Assembly (NCBI GenBank): GCA_002861535.1
Contig: PHFO01000013.1
Location: forward strand, 1-32,281
Source: Cyanobacteria bacterium M5B4
GTDB taxonomy: Bacteria; Cyanobacteriota; Cyanobacteriia; Pseudanabaenales; Pseudanabaenaceae
Length of the DNA stretch: 32,281 bases
Reading direction: 5' to 3'
Positions 1 through 7,445 of this stretch are shown here, piece after piece. The translations under genes and the position numbers were made by a program. The notes below the pieces were generated by a model. That model was given only the letters and a program-made list of their open reading frames with translations, was not told the origin of the DNA and searched no databases. Numbering within the stretch: position 1 is the stretch's first letter; each line of letters opens with the position of its first letter.

Positions 1-538
1 AGATAGAAAAAGTCTAGGAAAGAAGTCAAGGGAGAAAAAAGTGTAATCCTTAAAAACTTTTTTGAAGTTAGCCTGAATAACTAAGAACTCCTCAAAGGCT
101 TTATGATGAAGGAACATCAAGGTCAAAATATACTCAATAGTCTCCTTGGTCTTTGAGAGAGAAGAAAAGTCTAATGGATTTGGAGGAAATGAGAGGTTAT
201 TTTCCATTTCTTGGATAGTTTTATAGGGAATAATATTTGCTAAGTCATAAGCCTTGCTAGTAAAAATTATTCTTGGATACTCATCATTCTCCTCTACAGA
301 GGCAATTTCTTCAACAGAGGTAGTGGGATTAGAGAAAAGAAACTGGATTTGAGCTAGCTGTTTTTGGCAATCAAAGCCAACCACAGCTCTATCTTTGAAG
401 AACTTAAAAATCTGTTCTCTATCATCATTCTCTTCTGCAATTACAAACAGTTTTGTCTTATTTACCTTAAAAGAATAGGCTCCTAAGACAAAGTAATCTT
501 TAGAACAATATAAATAATAAAACAGTGTTTCTTCCATA
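1..538 (-). CDS. hypothetical protein, 3' end outside the window
   Basis: The minus strand is open from an ATG at 538 to the window edge, giving 179 codons without a stop. The product starts MEETLFYYLYCSKDYF. I do not recognise it. A stretch near residue 50 (DRAVVGFDCQKQ) faintly recalls the exonuclease-like phrase VVGFN found in some phage polymerase-associated proteins, but the acidic catalytic residues are not apparent, so I assign no function. It lies directly downstream of the ssb-like gene on the same strand, with a GC-rich hairpin at 562..576 between them. The gene is real by its length and its codon use, which matches its neighbours (arginine only as AGA). Confidence 0.6.
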
Positions 539-561
539 ACTAAATGCTAAATAGATTTTAA

Positions 562-576
562 GGGGCTAGATGCCCC
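562..576 (-). terminator. short GC hairpin after the ssb-like gene
   Basis: Five-base arms GGGGC and GCCCC enclose a five-base loop. On the minus strand the hairpin is followed by TTAAAAT, a poor U-tract. It sits in the 51-bp gap between the stop of the ssb-like gene and the ATG of the next gene, so it could attenuate or end transcription of the ssb/Sak4 operon. Confidence 0.4.
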
Positions 577-589
577 ACATAAAGTAAAC

Positions 590-997
590 CTAGAATAAAT
601 CCTCTTCAATTACAGGAGGTTTGTCATCATCAAAAGGGTAGAGAACAGGAGGTTTGCTACCACCAGGAGAATCCATTGATTGTCTATCTCCTTTAGAGAG
701 GTTAACAACATCAAAAGAGAAGTTATAACCATCTAATTGAAAGATAGTTCCCCTCTCAGTAACCTTTATGTCATAAAGATTGCTAGAGAAGAAAATAGTA
801 GAACCCTCTGTAAGTCCAAAGGCTGTAATAGCTTTTTGACTTAAGGAAAAAGAGACAAGCACAGAAGGAGCATAAGTTTCTGAGTCTTTCTTTTTCCTTC
901 CAATTCTACAAGAGGCTAAAATGCTAGCTTTTTCAGAGTCATCAAAAAACTGAATTTTTGTGATTCTACCTAGAGCAGTAACTGTGAATAATCCCAT
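590..997 (-). CDS. ssb: single-stranded DNA-binding protein (SSB-like)
   Basis: A 135-residue protein with a single OB-fold-like N-terminal part (residues 1-100). It has alternating beta-strand patterns, a basic patch RIGRKKK near residue 31, and an acidic, proline-containing tail ending in EEDLF. Such a tail with a terminal hydrophobic residue is typical of bacterial and phage SSBs, where it recruits partner proteins. SSB coats single-stranded DNA during replication and recombination. Its gene follows the Sak4-like ATPase gene with a 9-bp gap, and that pairing is common because Sak4 annealases act with SSB. I assign this from the fold pattern, the tail and the neighbour. Without a search I cannot exclude another OB-fold protein. 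Confidence 0.65.
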   Translation of the reverse strand: MGLFTVTALGRITKIQFFDDSEKASILASCRIGRKKKDSETYAPSVLVSFSLSQKAITAFGLTEGSTIFFSSNLYDIKVTERGTIFQLDGYNFSFDVVNLSKGDRQSMDSPGGSKPPVLYPFDDDKPPVIEEDLF

Positions 998-1006
998 AAA
1001 AAACTC

Positions 1007-1873
1007 CTATAAACTTTTTAATTGCTTTCCAATAGAGGTTAATTCCTCTATAGTCATGTCTTCCAATAAAGACACATCAGGCACAATAGAAATGTATTTA
1101 GACTCATCCTCTATATTGGAAATCAACTCCTTTATTCTATTGATAAACAACCTTTTCTTCTCTAGGACTGGATCAACAGCTCCAGACTTTAGCCACTGAG
1201 AGATCAAGACTCCATGAGATTCCTCTATGACAAAAGGAGTGGTAGTAGAGAATAAATCTCCCTCCTGCTTCTCACAGAGGGTTCTGTGAAATCTATCTAT
1301 AATGTTAAAAACAAAGTCTATCTCATATTGCAGGTTTTTCTCTGCAACTGGACTAAGACCTAGTTTTACAACTTCTTTCTTCCCTGAAGTTTCATTTACT
1401 TGCTGTTCATATTTGATTTCTGTTCTCAGGGTTAGAATAATGTGAATAGGAGAGGAAATCACCCCTTTTCTGATAAATGTGTAGTAAGGCTCCTTGGCAG
1501 CTGCCCAGTAAGTCCAACTTCCACCTAATTTTTCCTTTGTCTCAATGACATGATCCCATAAGTGGGAGCAACTGTCAATGATCACACAGTCAAAAGACTG
1601 TGCTACTGCTTCTTGAACAACCTCTAAAGCAACTTTACCACTTGCTTTCTCTGGGGCAATGGGATAATGATAAAACTGCCACCCTTCTAAAAGGGGATGA
1701 CCCTCTTTCAGTGAAGCCCTCCCATTCTCTGTGTCAAAAACAAGGACTTTCCCCTTGTTTGTTAACCCTTTGGCAAGCAGTAGGGATGCTAAGGTCTTCC
1801 CTGCCCCAGACTGTCCTAAGACAGCTATCTTAGCTGGTTTAGTGCTTTTTTGAGCAAGCTGAAACTGAATCAC
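1007..1873 (-). CDS. Sak4-like RecA-fold ATPase (single-strand annealing recombinase)
   Basis: This 288-residue P-loop ATPase of the phage AAA_24/Sak4 type probably promotes single-strand annealing or strand exchange. Walker A is GQSGAGKT at residues 20-27, Walker B is CVIID at 96-100, and a sensor-like ILTLRTE follows near residue 147. The length fits the Sak4 group and is shorter than RecA or UvsX. I chose the GTG start at 1873 because it overlaps the stop of the upstream reading frame (GTGA), an overlap typical of translational coupling. The gene precedes the ssb-like gene in the same operon, which supports a recombination role. A RAD55-like or other phage AAA protein remains possible. Confidence 0.7.
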   Translation of the reverse strand: MIQFQLAQKSTKPAKIAVLGQSGAGKTLASLLLAKGLTNKGKVLVFDTENGRASLKEGHPLLEGWQFYHYPIAPEKASGKVALEVVQEAVAQSFDCVIIDSCSHLWDHVIETKEKLGGSWTYWAAAKEPYYTFIRKGVISSPIHIILTLRTEIKYEQQVNETSGKKEVVKLGLSPVAEKNLQYEIDFVFNIIDRFHRTLCEKQEGDLFSTTTPFVIEESHGVLISQWLKSGAVDPVLEKKRLFINRIKELISNIEDESKYISIVPDVSLLEDMTIEELTSIGKQLKSL

Positions 1874-2174
1874 TCTTCTTCCTCCTTCTTTTGATTCTCC
1901 TTAGCCTTGACAGTCAAGGCTTCTAATAGCATGGTTAGGATTTTTACCCTACTCTTATGCCATTTTATTTCATCCACAAAATTTGTAACAAAATCCTGCT
2001 GAGGGGCAACATATTTTTTGCTCCTTCTTTAGGAAGGATTCTCTTCCCTTTTCCCTCCTCTGCCTCTACATAGGCTCTAACTACCTCAAGAGACCCTTCT
2101 CCCTTCCTTAGTACTATTACTGGACACTGAGTCTTCTTGTCCCATGCTATGTAATTTTTGCTTGTCATTCCCAT
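1870..2174 (-). CDS. hypothetical protein, joined across a -1 frameshift at 2013..2019
   Basis: Frame 0 starts at ATG 2174 (MGMTSKNYIAW) and would end early with a low-complexity tail. A -1 shift at A_AAA_AAT (2013..2019, codons GCA AAA AAT) instead gives YVAPQQDFVTNFVDE and a charged tail ending in KKEEEE. Its TGA stop overlaps the GTG start of the Sak4-like gene. The joined product is 101 residues. The exact fit of the -1 frame with the downstream start is the reason for joining. The N-terminal part, with the phrase PVIVLRKGEGS, looks like a compact beta domain that I do not recognise. The break is either programmed frameshifting or a missing A in a run of seven. Confidence 0.55.
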
Positions 2175-2392
2175 TCTTCATCCTTAAAAAAACACTGATT
2201 TACATTTGGTCTGCAAAGATTATGGACACTTTCAATGGTATCCATGAAATCATCATAGGATAACATAAAATAGATATTTGGGTTTACCTCTGACACCTTC
2301 TGCTGAAGGCAACCTCTGAAGTTGTTGTAGTAAAAGCCTTTTGAGACTTCTACCTCTACCTCTTCAGAGTCTCTGTCTGTCTGACTTTCCAT
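2165..2392 (-). CDS. hypothetical acidic 75-residue protein
   Basis: The protein starts MESQTDRDSEEVEVEV and ends KDEEWE, so both termini are strongly acidic around a mixed core containing two cysteines near the middle. The 3' end overlaps the start of the next gene by 10 bases, so the two are probably translated together. No family is recognised. Its position two genes upstream of the Sak4-like and ssb-like genes suggests a DNA-metabolism accessory protein, but that is only an inference from location. Confidence 0.5.
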   Translation of the reverse strand: MESQTDRDSEEVEVEVSKGFYYNNFRGCLQQKVSEVNPNIYFMLSYDDFMDTIESVHNLCRPNVNQCFFKDEEWE

Positions 2393-2498
2393 TTTTCATA
2401 AGGAGTGCATTTGACTGATCTAACTCTAACCCCTCTCCCCTTAGTTGTCAAGAGCTAAACCATAAGAATTTCTCACTAATGTTCCCTTTATCCATAGA

Positions 2499-3234
2499 CT
2501 ATAGTCTATGTATCTTTGCTTTTCTTCTACAGAAGAATAAGGGCTTGAACTTTTTCTTCTGAAAGGAAGCCTTTCTTAGCCAAGGGAAAACAAGCCCTCC
2601 CATTGTGGGGACAGGGGCACCTTTCTTTGGATCAGAGCCTTGAAAAGCCTTCTCAAATAAAGATTTCATAAAGACCTTTTCCCAGTTCATAATATCTTCT
2701 TTGTCTGGGTTTTCTTCTATCTGTTTTCTATCCTCTATACTGGGAATAACAATTTCTTTCCCAGAATTAGCCTTTATTTTTAGCTCTTGTTTCCTTACTA
2801 AATTAGAAACATTTTTTAGCCCTTTGAGGCAGGTCTTCTAAGTCTTTTAATATCTTCCTGTTTAGCTCTGCTGGATTTGTCTTTAGAGATAGGACAACAG
2901 GAAGTAGACTAGATTCATTTAATTCCTGTACCTCATCAGGATTAGGTAATTCTCCTGATTTTGCCAAATTTAATGCCCTAATATAGGGAGAGGGATTTTG
3001 AGATGTGGCAACAGAAAGAGCTTTATTAATTCTGTCTAATAGGGAAGAGACTCCTTTCCCTGTAAGGTTGTTTGACTGTAAATCTGAATAACTAAGTGGA
3101 TACTCAGCTTCAAACAGCTTAGGATAGTATTCAGAAACAAAATGGTCAAAAGGGATTTTGTTGACTTCTGTTATTTGTTCTGCATTTTTTGTGCTCTGTG
3201 TTTTATTTGTTTTTGTCTTTTTGTTAATAGCCAT
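2499..3234 (-). CDS. hypothetical protein broken by a frameshift at 2812..2817
   Basis: The intact part (3234 to 2803, start MAINKKTKTNKTQ) is a 143-residue protein with a lysine/threonine-rich head and a helical body, ending ...LPQRAKKCF. At the A6 run 2812..2817 a +1 (or -2) shift enters a long open frame, NVSNLVRKQELKIK..., which continues to 2499. The phrase flows across the join, which suggests one gene. Further on, a third frame remains open to a stop at 2441 and reads VEEKQRYIDYSLWIKGTLV, which also looks coding, so a second break near 2540 is possible. I recognise no family. It ends one operon half, 6 bp downstream of the tagged 324-residue gene. This may be a decaying gene or an area of sequencing error. 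Confidence 0.45.
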
Positions 3235-3240
3235 AATTCC

Positions 3241-4215
3241 TTATAACCCATAAGCTCTTAAAGTTTTTTCACTTAAACTAGAATTAGGAACTGCATACTT
3301 TCCTAAATCATTTATAAGAGAGACAAGATCATCTGTGATTTGCTCATTAGGAATAGCCCAAGTCTGTTGTTTTGCTAAATTAAAACCAACCTGATTGTTG
3401 GTTCTAGTCCCTGTAGATAGAAGATTGTATCCAGAATTTTTTATTATTTTTTGCCCTTTTGCAATTTTATCTATTAAGCCCTCATTATCAAATAAGGCTT
3501 GAAGGGTATAGTCCTCTTTGGGAAGATTGGAAGATGCACTTCTTCTTTTATGTCTACCATCAAACTTTACAGGTAGTCCAAGGTAAAACATCAATCTTGT
3601 TAAGTCATTGTTTAAGACATGTTTTTCATCAGTACCCAATAAGTCACCTAGTTTGCCTTTTAGCTCTTTATCTGCCTCTTCTGGAAAAAGCTCATTCATT
3701 TTTGGAGCTTTTGTCAATATGTCTGCTATAGGACTAACAAATTCTTTGTAAGGGAGATTAAACCCTCTAAAGTTTCCATTTTTTAGGGTGTATGCTAAAA
3801 CAGCTTGAATATCTTTTTCCCCTCCTCTCTTCTTCTCAGCACTCCAACTATTAGTCTGAGGATTGTATAAAAGAAGAGAACTTCCTTCTACAAGTCTACT
3901 GGGAATATTAGTACTAGCTCCTGTTTGCCCCAATTTCTTTGTTAAAGGAGTTTGAGGTTGGATTGTTATATTCTTAAAGTCTGTATTAACCCCTCTGTCT
4001 CCTGGATACAGGAAAAAACCATCTCCAGTATTCATATATCCATATTTAACAGGATAAAACCCAGTGGACTTCAGCTCTTTGCCATCATCTAGAGGAGGAG
4101 CATCTTTAGACCCATATAAGTCATACACATTTCTCAGAAGTCCTATTAGCTCCCCTTCCCTATCTAGCCCACTTGAGTTTCCTACTGATTTTTTTGCAAA
4201 CCACAAGAATCTCAT
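3241..4215 (-). CDS. hypothetical 324-residue protein with N-terminal FLWF tag
   Basis: The product begins MRFLWFAKKS. This hydrophobic-aromatic hexapeptide followed by basic residues recurs at the N-terminus of three other proteins in the window (5744, 6349, 7446). The rest is soluble, basic and rich in Asn, Leu and Lys, with a KRGGEKD stretch near residue 130 and a KFDGRHKRRSAS stretch near 220. No membrane segment or known motif is visible. Its ATG overlaps the TGA of the upstream HTH/coiled-coil gene (ATGA), so the two are coupled. If the tag is a sorting signal, as the T4 capsid-targeting sequence is for T4 internal head proteins, this could be an internal virion protein. That is an inference. 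Confidence 0.65.
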   Translation of the reverse strand: MRFLWFAKKSVGNSSGLDREGELIGLLRNVYDLYGSKDAPPLDDGKELKSTGFYPVKYGYMNTGDGFFLYPGDRGVNTDFKNITIQPQTPLTKKLGQTGASTNIPSRLVEGSSLLLYNPQTNSWSAEKKRGGEKDIQAVLAYTLKNGNFRGFNLPYKEFVSPIADILTKAPKMNELFPEEADKELKGKLGDLLGTDEKHVLNNDLTRLMFYLGLPVKFDGRHKRRSASSNLPKEDYTLQALFDNEGLIDKIAKGQKIIKNSGYNLLSTGTRTNNQVGFNLAKQQTWAIPNEQITDDLVSLINDLGKYAVPNSSLSEKTLRAYGL

Positions 4216-4751
4216 ACCTCTAACTCCTCTATCTCTTTTTCTAATTTCAACTGCTCTTCTTTTAAGAGTAATTTTTCATGGGTTGGGATTTTAGCTGATT
4301 TTTTTACAGCCTTCTCTTTTGCTTTGTTTATCCTTCCCAGTGCCCTTTCACTTAAAATATCCAACTCTGTTAAGCTCTTAGAAATAGCACTAATTTCTGC
4401 TAAACTAAATCTTCCCTCTTCTTTCTCTTCTATAGATTCCTTTATGTCCCTTATCATCCTTTCACAGACTGTTAAAATACTACTATCCCTCTCAGCCTCA
4501 AACTGCTGAAAAGTATCACTAATTCTTAGGTCTGTGGAGTTTGTACTAAGGATTAGGGCTTCTCTCTCCTTCTCCCATCCCTTAACCTTAATAAGGTTAT
4601 TAAGGGTTGTAGAAGAAGGGATTTTGTGTTTTTCTGCTAGTTCTTCTACAGAATAAAACCTGTAAACCCCATTGTCTTCTATCTCCCTAAAGAAGTCCCT
4701 CTTTAGGGCTTCTTCCTTCTCAGGAGTTAGTTTTGGCATTCTACCAATCAC
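4212..4751 (-). CDS. HTH and coiled-coil protein, possible terminase small subunit
   Basis: A 179-residue protein. An N-terminal helix-turn-helix pattern lies at residues 30-60 (YSVEELAEKHKIPSSTTLNN). A long charged helical region follows, ending in an almost continuous KEEQLKLEKEIEELEV coiled coil. An HTH followed by an oligomerising helical region is the usual layout of phage terminase small subunits, which recognise DNA and feed it to the large subunit. The large subunit here is far away on the other strand (12879), which weakens the call, so another DNA-binding regulator is possible. The gene is coupled to both neighbours by 4-base overlaps. Confidence 0.45.
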   Translation of the reverse strand: MIGRMPKLTPEKEEALKRDFFREIEDNGVYRFYSVEELAEKHKIPSSTTLNNLIKVKGWEKEREALILSTNSTDLRISDTFQQFEAERDSSILTVCERMIRDIKESIEEKEEGRFSLAEISAISKSLTELDILSERALGRINKAKEKAVKKSAKIPTHEKLLLKEEQLKLEKEIEELEV

Positions 4752-5311
4752 TGCATCTCCTCATGAACTGCTTTTGGATTCCATTGCTTAATAATACCAC
4801 AGGATAGAAGGTTTGCCCAATAGAGGTAGGTAGAAAGGGTATTTAGAAAAGCTCCTACATTAGCCCAATTATCACTCTCCACCCCTTCTAACTCAAACTC
4901 TCTATGTAAAGCCCAAAATAGGGATTCAACCTTTCTACAGTAAATTCTAGCAAGGTTTAGGCTATTGGGAGATGGGAGAACAAATTCAGTAGTAACCTTA
5001 TCCATTTGGTCTAAGAGGGATTGAAGTTTTGCTCTATTTACTTCTATATTTTCAATAGGTTTAGTTCCCTTATAAAAAACAAAAGCACTTAAGCCATAAG
5101 TGAAATTAACAAGCCAATCACTTATGTTTTTAGGGATAAAAGAACAGTTTTCATTATTACTAATATCTATCAGGTAGTGTTGAAGTAACTCTACTTCAGA
5201 ATAAAATAAAGCTACTGGATGACCTTTATTCTCCTTCCCTGTATGCAACAGAAAACTATTTCCCTTGTTTCCAGAGCCATTGATGTAGTCCTTTTTAATC
5301 CTATCTTCCAT
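4748..5311 (-). CDS. PduO/MMAB-fold protein resembling cob(I)alamin adenosyltransferase
   Basis: The 187-residue sequence can be laid along PduO-type ATP:cob(I)alamin adenosyltransferases from end to end. Residues 12-24 (GSGNKGNSFLLHT) match the N-terminal TGDxGxTsLlgG nucleotide loop. Residues 37-43 match the GTVDEL helix. FVLPSP (110-115) matches FilPGG. ARIYCRKVES (121-130) matches aRtvcRRaER and keeps R122, R126 and E129. A C-terminal helix, FLNTLSTYLYW, matches YLNRLSDyLF. Several key residues differ: the loop Asp is Asn, the final Arg of RRaER is Ser, and the NRLSD Arg and Asp are both Thr. The family makes adenosylcobalamin, the cofactor of class II ribonucleotide reductase, but this copy may be inactive or have another ligand. 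It is coupled to both neighbours. Confidence 0.6.
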   Translation of the reverse strand: MEDRIKKDYINGSGNKGNSFLLHTGKENKGHPVALFYSEVELLQHYLIDISNNENCSFIPKNISDWLVNFTYGLSAFVFYKGTKPIENIEVNRAKLQSLLDQMDKVTTEFVLPSPNSLNLARIYCRKVESLFWALHREFELEGVESDNWANVGAFLNTLSTYLYWANLLSCGIIKQWNPKAVHEEMQ

Positions 5312-5702
5312 AAAGTCCTATCTCCTTCTTTAAGTATGGTAAAACTGGGGTGTCTTCAATCCTAATCAAAACTATACCTAAACTTTTTGCTACTTTCCTG
5401 TATTCAGTCATAGTGACAGTGTTTAGACTTTTTCCAAAATTAGGATTAAATAGGCAGGCAATATACTCATTGGCAGGGACATGTTGTTTATAAACCTCTA
5501 ACTGACCTATTGCCCTTTTGATCTGCTTTTCAGATTTGACCTCTATCAAAAAAGTTTCTTCCCTAACTCCAACAGTTCTTTTAGCTAAAATATCTATCCT
5601 TCCCACAGGAAGAGGAATCTCCTCCTGTACAAAGAACTGATTATCTTTAAGATATTTCACAAATGCTCTATGAGCATCTTTCTCTCTAACATTAATTTGC
5701 AT
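5301..5702 (-). CDS. PD-(D/E)XK family endonuclease-like protein
   Basis: The product has about 133 residues from the ATG at 5702. A TTG at 5711 would add three residues, and neither start has a clear ribosome site. The core motif is GRIDIL (Asp near residue 37) followed by FLIEVKS (Glu 54, Lys 56) and a helix AIGQLEVYKQ. This is the usual D...ExK...Q arrangement of restriction-endonuclease-like nucleases that cut DNA with a metal ion. Small phage members act as Holliday-junction or recombination nucleases, host-DNA nucleases or repair enzymes, and I cannot tell which. The stop overlaps the start of the PduO-like gene by 11 bases. This gene is the first of the minus-strand operon that runs down towards the left edge. 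Confidence 0.65.
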   Translation of the reverse strand: MQINVREKDAHRAFVKYLKDNQFFVQEEIPLPVGRIDILAKRTVGVREETFLIEVKSEKQIKRAIGQLEVYKQHVPANEYIACLFNPNFGKSLNTVTMTEYRKVAKSLGIVLIRIEDTPVLPYLKKEIGLYGR

Positions 5703-5723
5703 AAGGATCAATGATATTATTGG

Positions 5724-5729
5724 TATAAT
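5724..5729 (+). promoter_or_regulatory. possible -10 box in a divergent intergenic region
   Basis: TATAAT lies in the 41-bp AT-rich gap between two divergent genes (5702 minus, 5744 plus), which must hold both promoters. No convincing TTGACA is visible at the right distance, and the gap to the plus-strand ATG is only 14 bases. The surrounding TA-rich stretch is nearly palindromic and could serve both directions. Confidence 0.3.
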
Positions 5730-5743
5730 AATATATTATTCTT

Positions 5744-5902
5744 ATGAAGTTTGTCTATTTTTCTAATCCCCTTCAGTCTTTTTTGAATCTGTTAAAAACA
5801 AAAAAGAAGATAAACTCTGAGGAAGTATTTTGTACTTTAATACCATCAAACCCATTAAGGGGAAATCCTCCTAAAAAAGTAAAACATAGAAAGAGAAAAT
5901 AG
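5744..5902 (+). CDS. small basic protein with N-terminal FLWF-type tag
   Basis: A 52-residue open frame from the ATG at 5744. It begins MKFVYFSNPLQSF, the same M-[KRL]-F-[LIV]-[WY]-F start seen in three neighbouring proteins, and ends in a very basic tail (PKKVKHRKRK). There is no other known motif. A short basic protein carrying the same tag as larger neighbours would fit a DNA-binding or internal virion peptide. That is an inference from the shared tag and charge. The evidence that it is a gene is the shared N-terminus, the position directly behind a divergent promoter region and the absence of a competing frame. Confidence 0.5.
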   Translation: MKFVYFSNPLQSFLNLLKTKKKINSEEVFCTLIPSNPLRGNPPKKVKHRKRK

Positions 5903-5909
5903 TTAGGTT

Positions 5910-6312
5910 TTAAGCAACAAAAATGTCACTACCTAGTCCACAAACAATCATTTTAGTTTCCAATTCCTTAACAGACTTATTTGAGATAACAAAAACAATC
6001 TTATTTTCTCTTTCTATAACTGTCTGAACTTTGTATAACTTATATCCCTGAACCCTCAAAAAAGAATTAGAGTACAACACATCAAGAAGATTAAAAGAAA
6101 AGGGATTAACATCAACAGTAGTATTACATAGAAGAAAAGGGGTAAGGATTAAAGTTTTTGGAAGAGAATAAAAAGAATTAGGAAAATAATATTTATTAGA
6201 ACAATAAGAAAAAGATAAGCCAATGCAGAAAAAGGGAAGTTTTTTATAAGGAAAAGAGCAAAAACAGCTAGTAGGTGAGAGAAGGAACTGATATAAAGAC
6301 AGAAGAAAAACA
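5910..6312 (-). CDS. hypothetical protein with unclear start, joined across a possible -1 shift at 6239..6245
   Basis: A long minus-strand frame ending at TAA 5910 reads convincingly as protein (phrases such as YKLYKVQTVIERENKIVF and MIVCGLGSDIFVA), but it has no ATG in frame. An ATG at 6312 in another frame (MFFFCLYISSFSH) meets it by a -1 shift at the slippery heptamer A_AAA_AAC (6239..6245, codons ATA AAA AAC). Alternatively, one more T in the run after that ATG would put the whole gene in frame. The N-terminal third is hydrophobic and cysteine-rich. I recognise no family. The open frame extends back to 6338, so it is divergent from the tagged gene at 6349 and shares its promoter space. 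Confidence 0.5.
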
Positions 6313-6348
6313 TAGTATACTGTCAGCAGTTTGAGTAATTAAAGGGAA

Positions 6349-6903
6349 ATGAAATTTTTGTGGTTTATTGGAAGTCTTCCAAAAGAAGCAAGGTTCCAAC
6401 CCCTAGGGAAAGGAGCTATTAGTAAGGTCTCAAGAATTGTGACAGTAGGGAAAGGAGGCATTGTTCCTACAGGTAATGTAATAAAAGAGAGCATAAATCC
6501 TGAAAATAATCAAATAGCTCAAAAACAATATTCAGATCAGGTCTCTATGGTGAGAAAGGGATTAAAGGCTTTAGCTGCAAATCCTGTTGATAGAGTTCTG
6601 TTAAGACAAGCAACAGATTTATTTCCTAAAGCAGACATCATTCTGCACAACAATCAAATGGCTTTACAACAAGAAGAAGTAACCCCCTTAACCAAGGCAG
6701 ATATTAGTGCCAAGAGAAAGAAACAATTAGCTGAAGCCACTGGAAACAGGTTAGAAAGAATCAGAAAAAGATTCATGGAACTAGGGATTCCTAATGCTGA
6801 TAAACTTAGCCCTGAAGAGGTTAGATACAACCTAGGGAATCTAGGAATTAAAGGGAAGAAAATTAAAGCAATAGATTTCATCTCAAACCCCTTAGACCTA
6901 TAA
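6349..6903 (+). CDS. basic 184-residue protein with N-terminal FLWF tag
   Basis: It begins MKFLWFIGSLPKEARF, matching the tag of the 324-residue protein at 4215 (MRFLWFAKKS). The body is basic and mostly helical, with clusters such as SAKRKKQLAEATGNRLER (residues 124-141) and GIKGKKIKA near the end, consistent with nucleic-acid binding. Its start is fixed by AAAGGGAA just before the ATG. It ends convergently with the phosphatase gene, overlapping by six bases. No family is recognised. I infer a virion-internal or DNA-associated role only from the shared tag and the charge. Confidence 0.65.
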   Translation: MKFLWFIGSLPKEARFQPLGKGAISKVSRIVTVGKGGIVPTGNVIKESINPENNQIAQKQYSDQVSMVRKGLKALAANPVDRVLLRQATDLFPKADIILHNNQMALQQEEVTPLTKADISAKRKKQLAEATGNRLERIRKRFMELGIPNADKLSPEEVRYNLGNLGIKGKKIKAIDFISNPLDL

Positions 6904-7335
6904 AAAATCCCTATACTCTTGTTCAAAAGCAGGATACTTCCTTAAAGAATCAATAAGTTTTTTGTTTCCATAAATTTGAAGAATCTTTAGATTTGGACAG
7001 AAGAATTTTCTTGTTCTATACAGATAAGAAATAGATTCATTTATTCCCCATCCCTTCTCTATAAGAAAGATTAGCCCTAATGCAGTACTCCTAGAAATCC
7101 CCATATAACAATGAATCAGATTAGAAGAAGGAAGTCTTACTTTTTGAAGCCAATAGAAAAAAGGTAGTAGATCACTCTTACTAATTTTCATATCATCATC
7201 AAATTGAAGCCTTAAATAATTCTGTCCTTGACAGGGAGGGACAAAGTTGTTACTCCCTCTATCCCCTACAGAGACAACATTGTCTGCATATTGATAACAA
7301 GTTAATGCATCCTTATAACCACAAACTATAAGCAT
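6898..7335 (-). CDS. dual-specificity/tyrosine phosphatase-like protein
   Basis: The 145-residue product has the cysteine-phosphatase loop HCYMGISRS at residues 75-83, a perfect HCx5R[S/T] signature (Cys76 nucleophile, Arg82 phosphate binding). An acidic DDD group at 46-48 could include the general acid. After the loop, ALGLIFLIEKGWGINESISYL matches the helices of the DSP family, in which bacterial members dephosphorylate proteins or nucleotides. I chose the ATG at 7335 over an upstream TTG at 7353. Phage-encoded phosphatases of this fold are infrequent, and the target here is unknown. It could remove phosphate from host signalling proteins or from RNA ends. Confidence 0.75.
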   Translation of the reverse strand: MLIVCGYKDALTCYQYADNVVSVGDRGSNNFVPPCQGQNYLRLQFDDDMKISKSDLLPFFYWLQKVRLPSSNLIHCYMGISRSTALGLIFLIEKGWGINESISYLYRTRKFFCPNLKILQIYGNKKLIDSLRKYPAFEQEYRDFL

Positions 7336-7445
7336 AGAAATTAATGTATACAACTACTGGTGAATAAAAGTTCTACTTACCTTTAAGAACAAAAGCTTCT
7401 TTATCCAGAAGATAAGTATAATAAATAAAAAAGAATTTGTCAACC

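Noticed and set aside
960-1199. Plus-strand frames at 960..1199, 1600..1833 and 4064..4294.
   Set aside because: They oppose the SSB, Sak4-like and tagged genes, whose motifs fix the coding strand.
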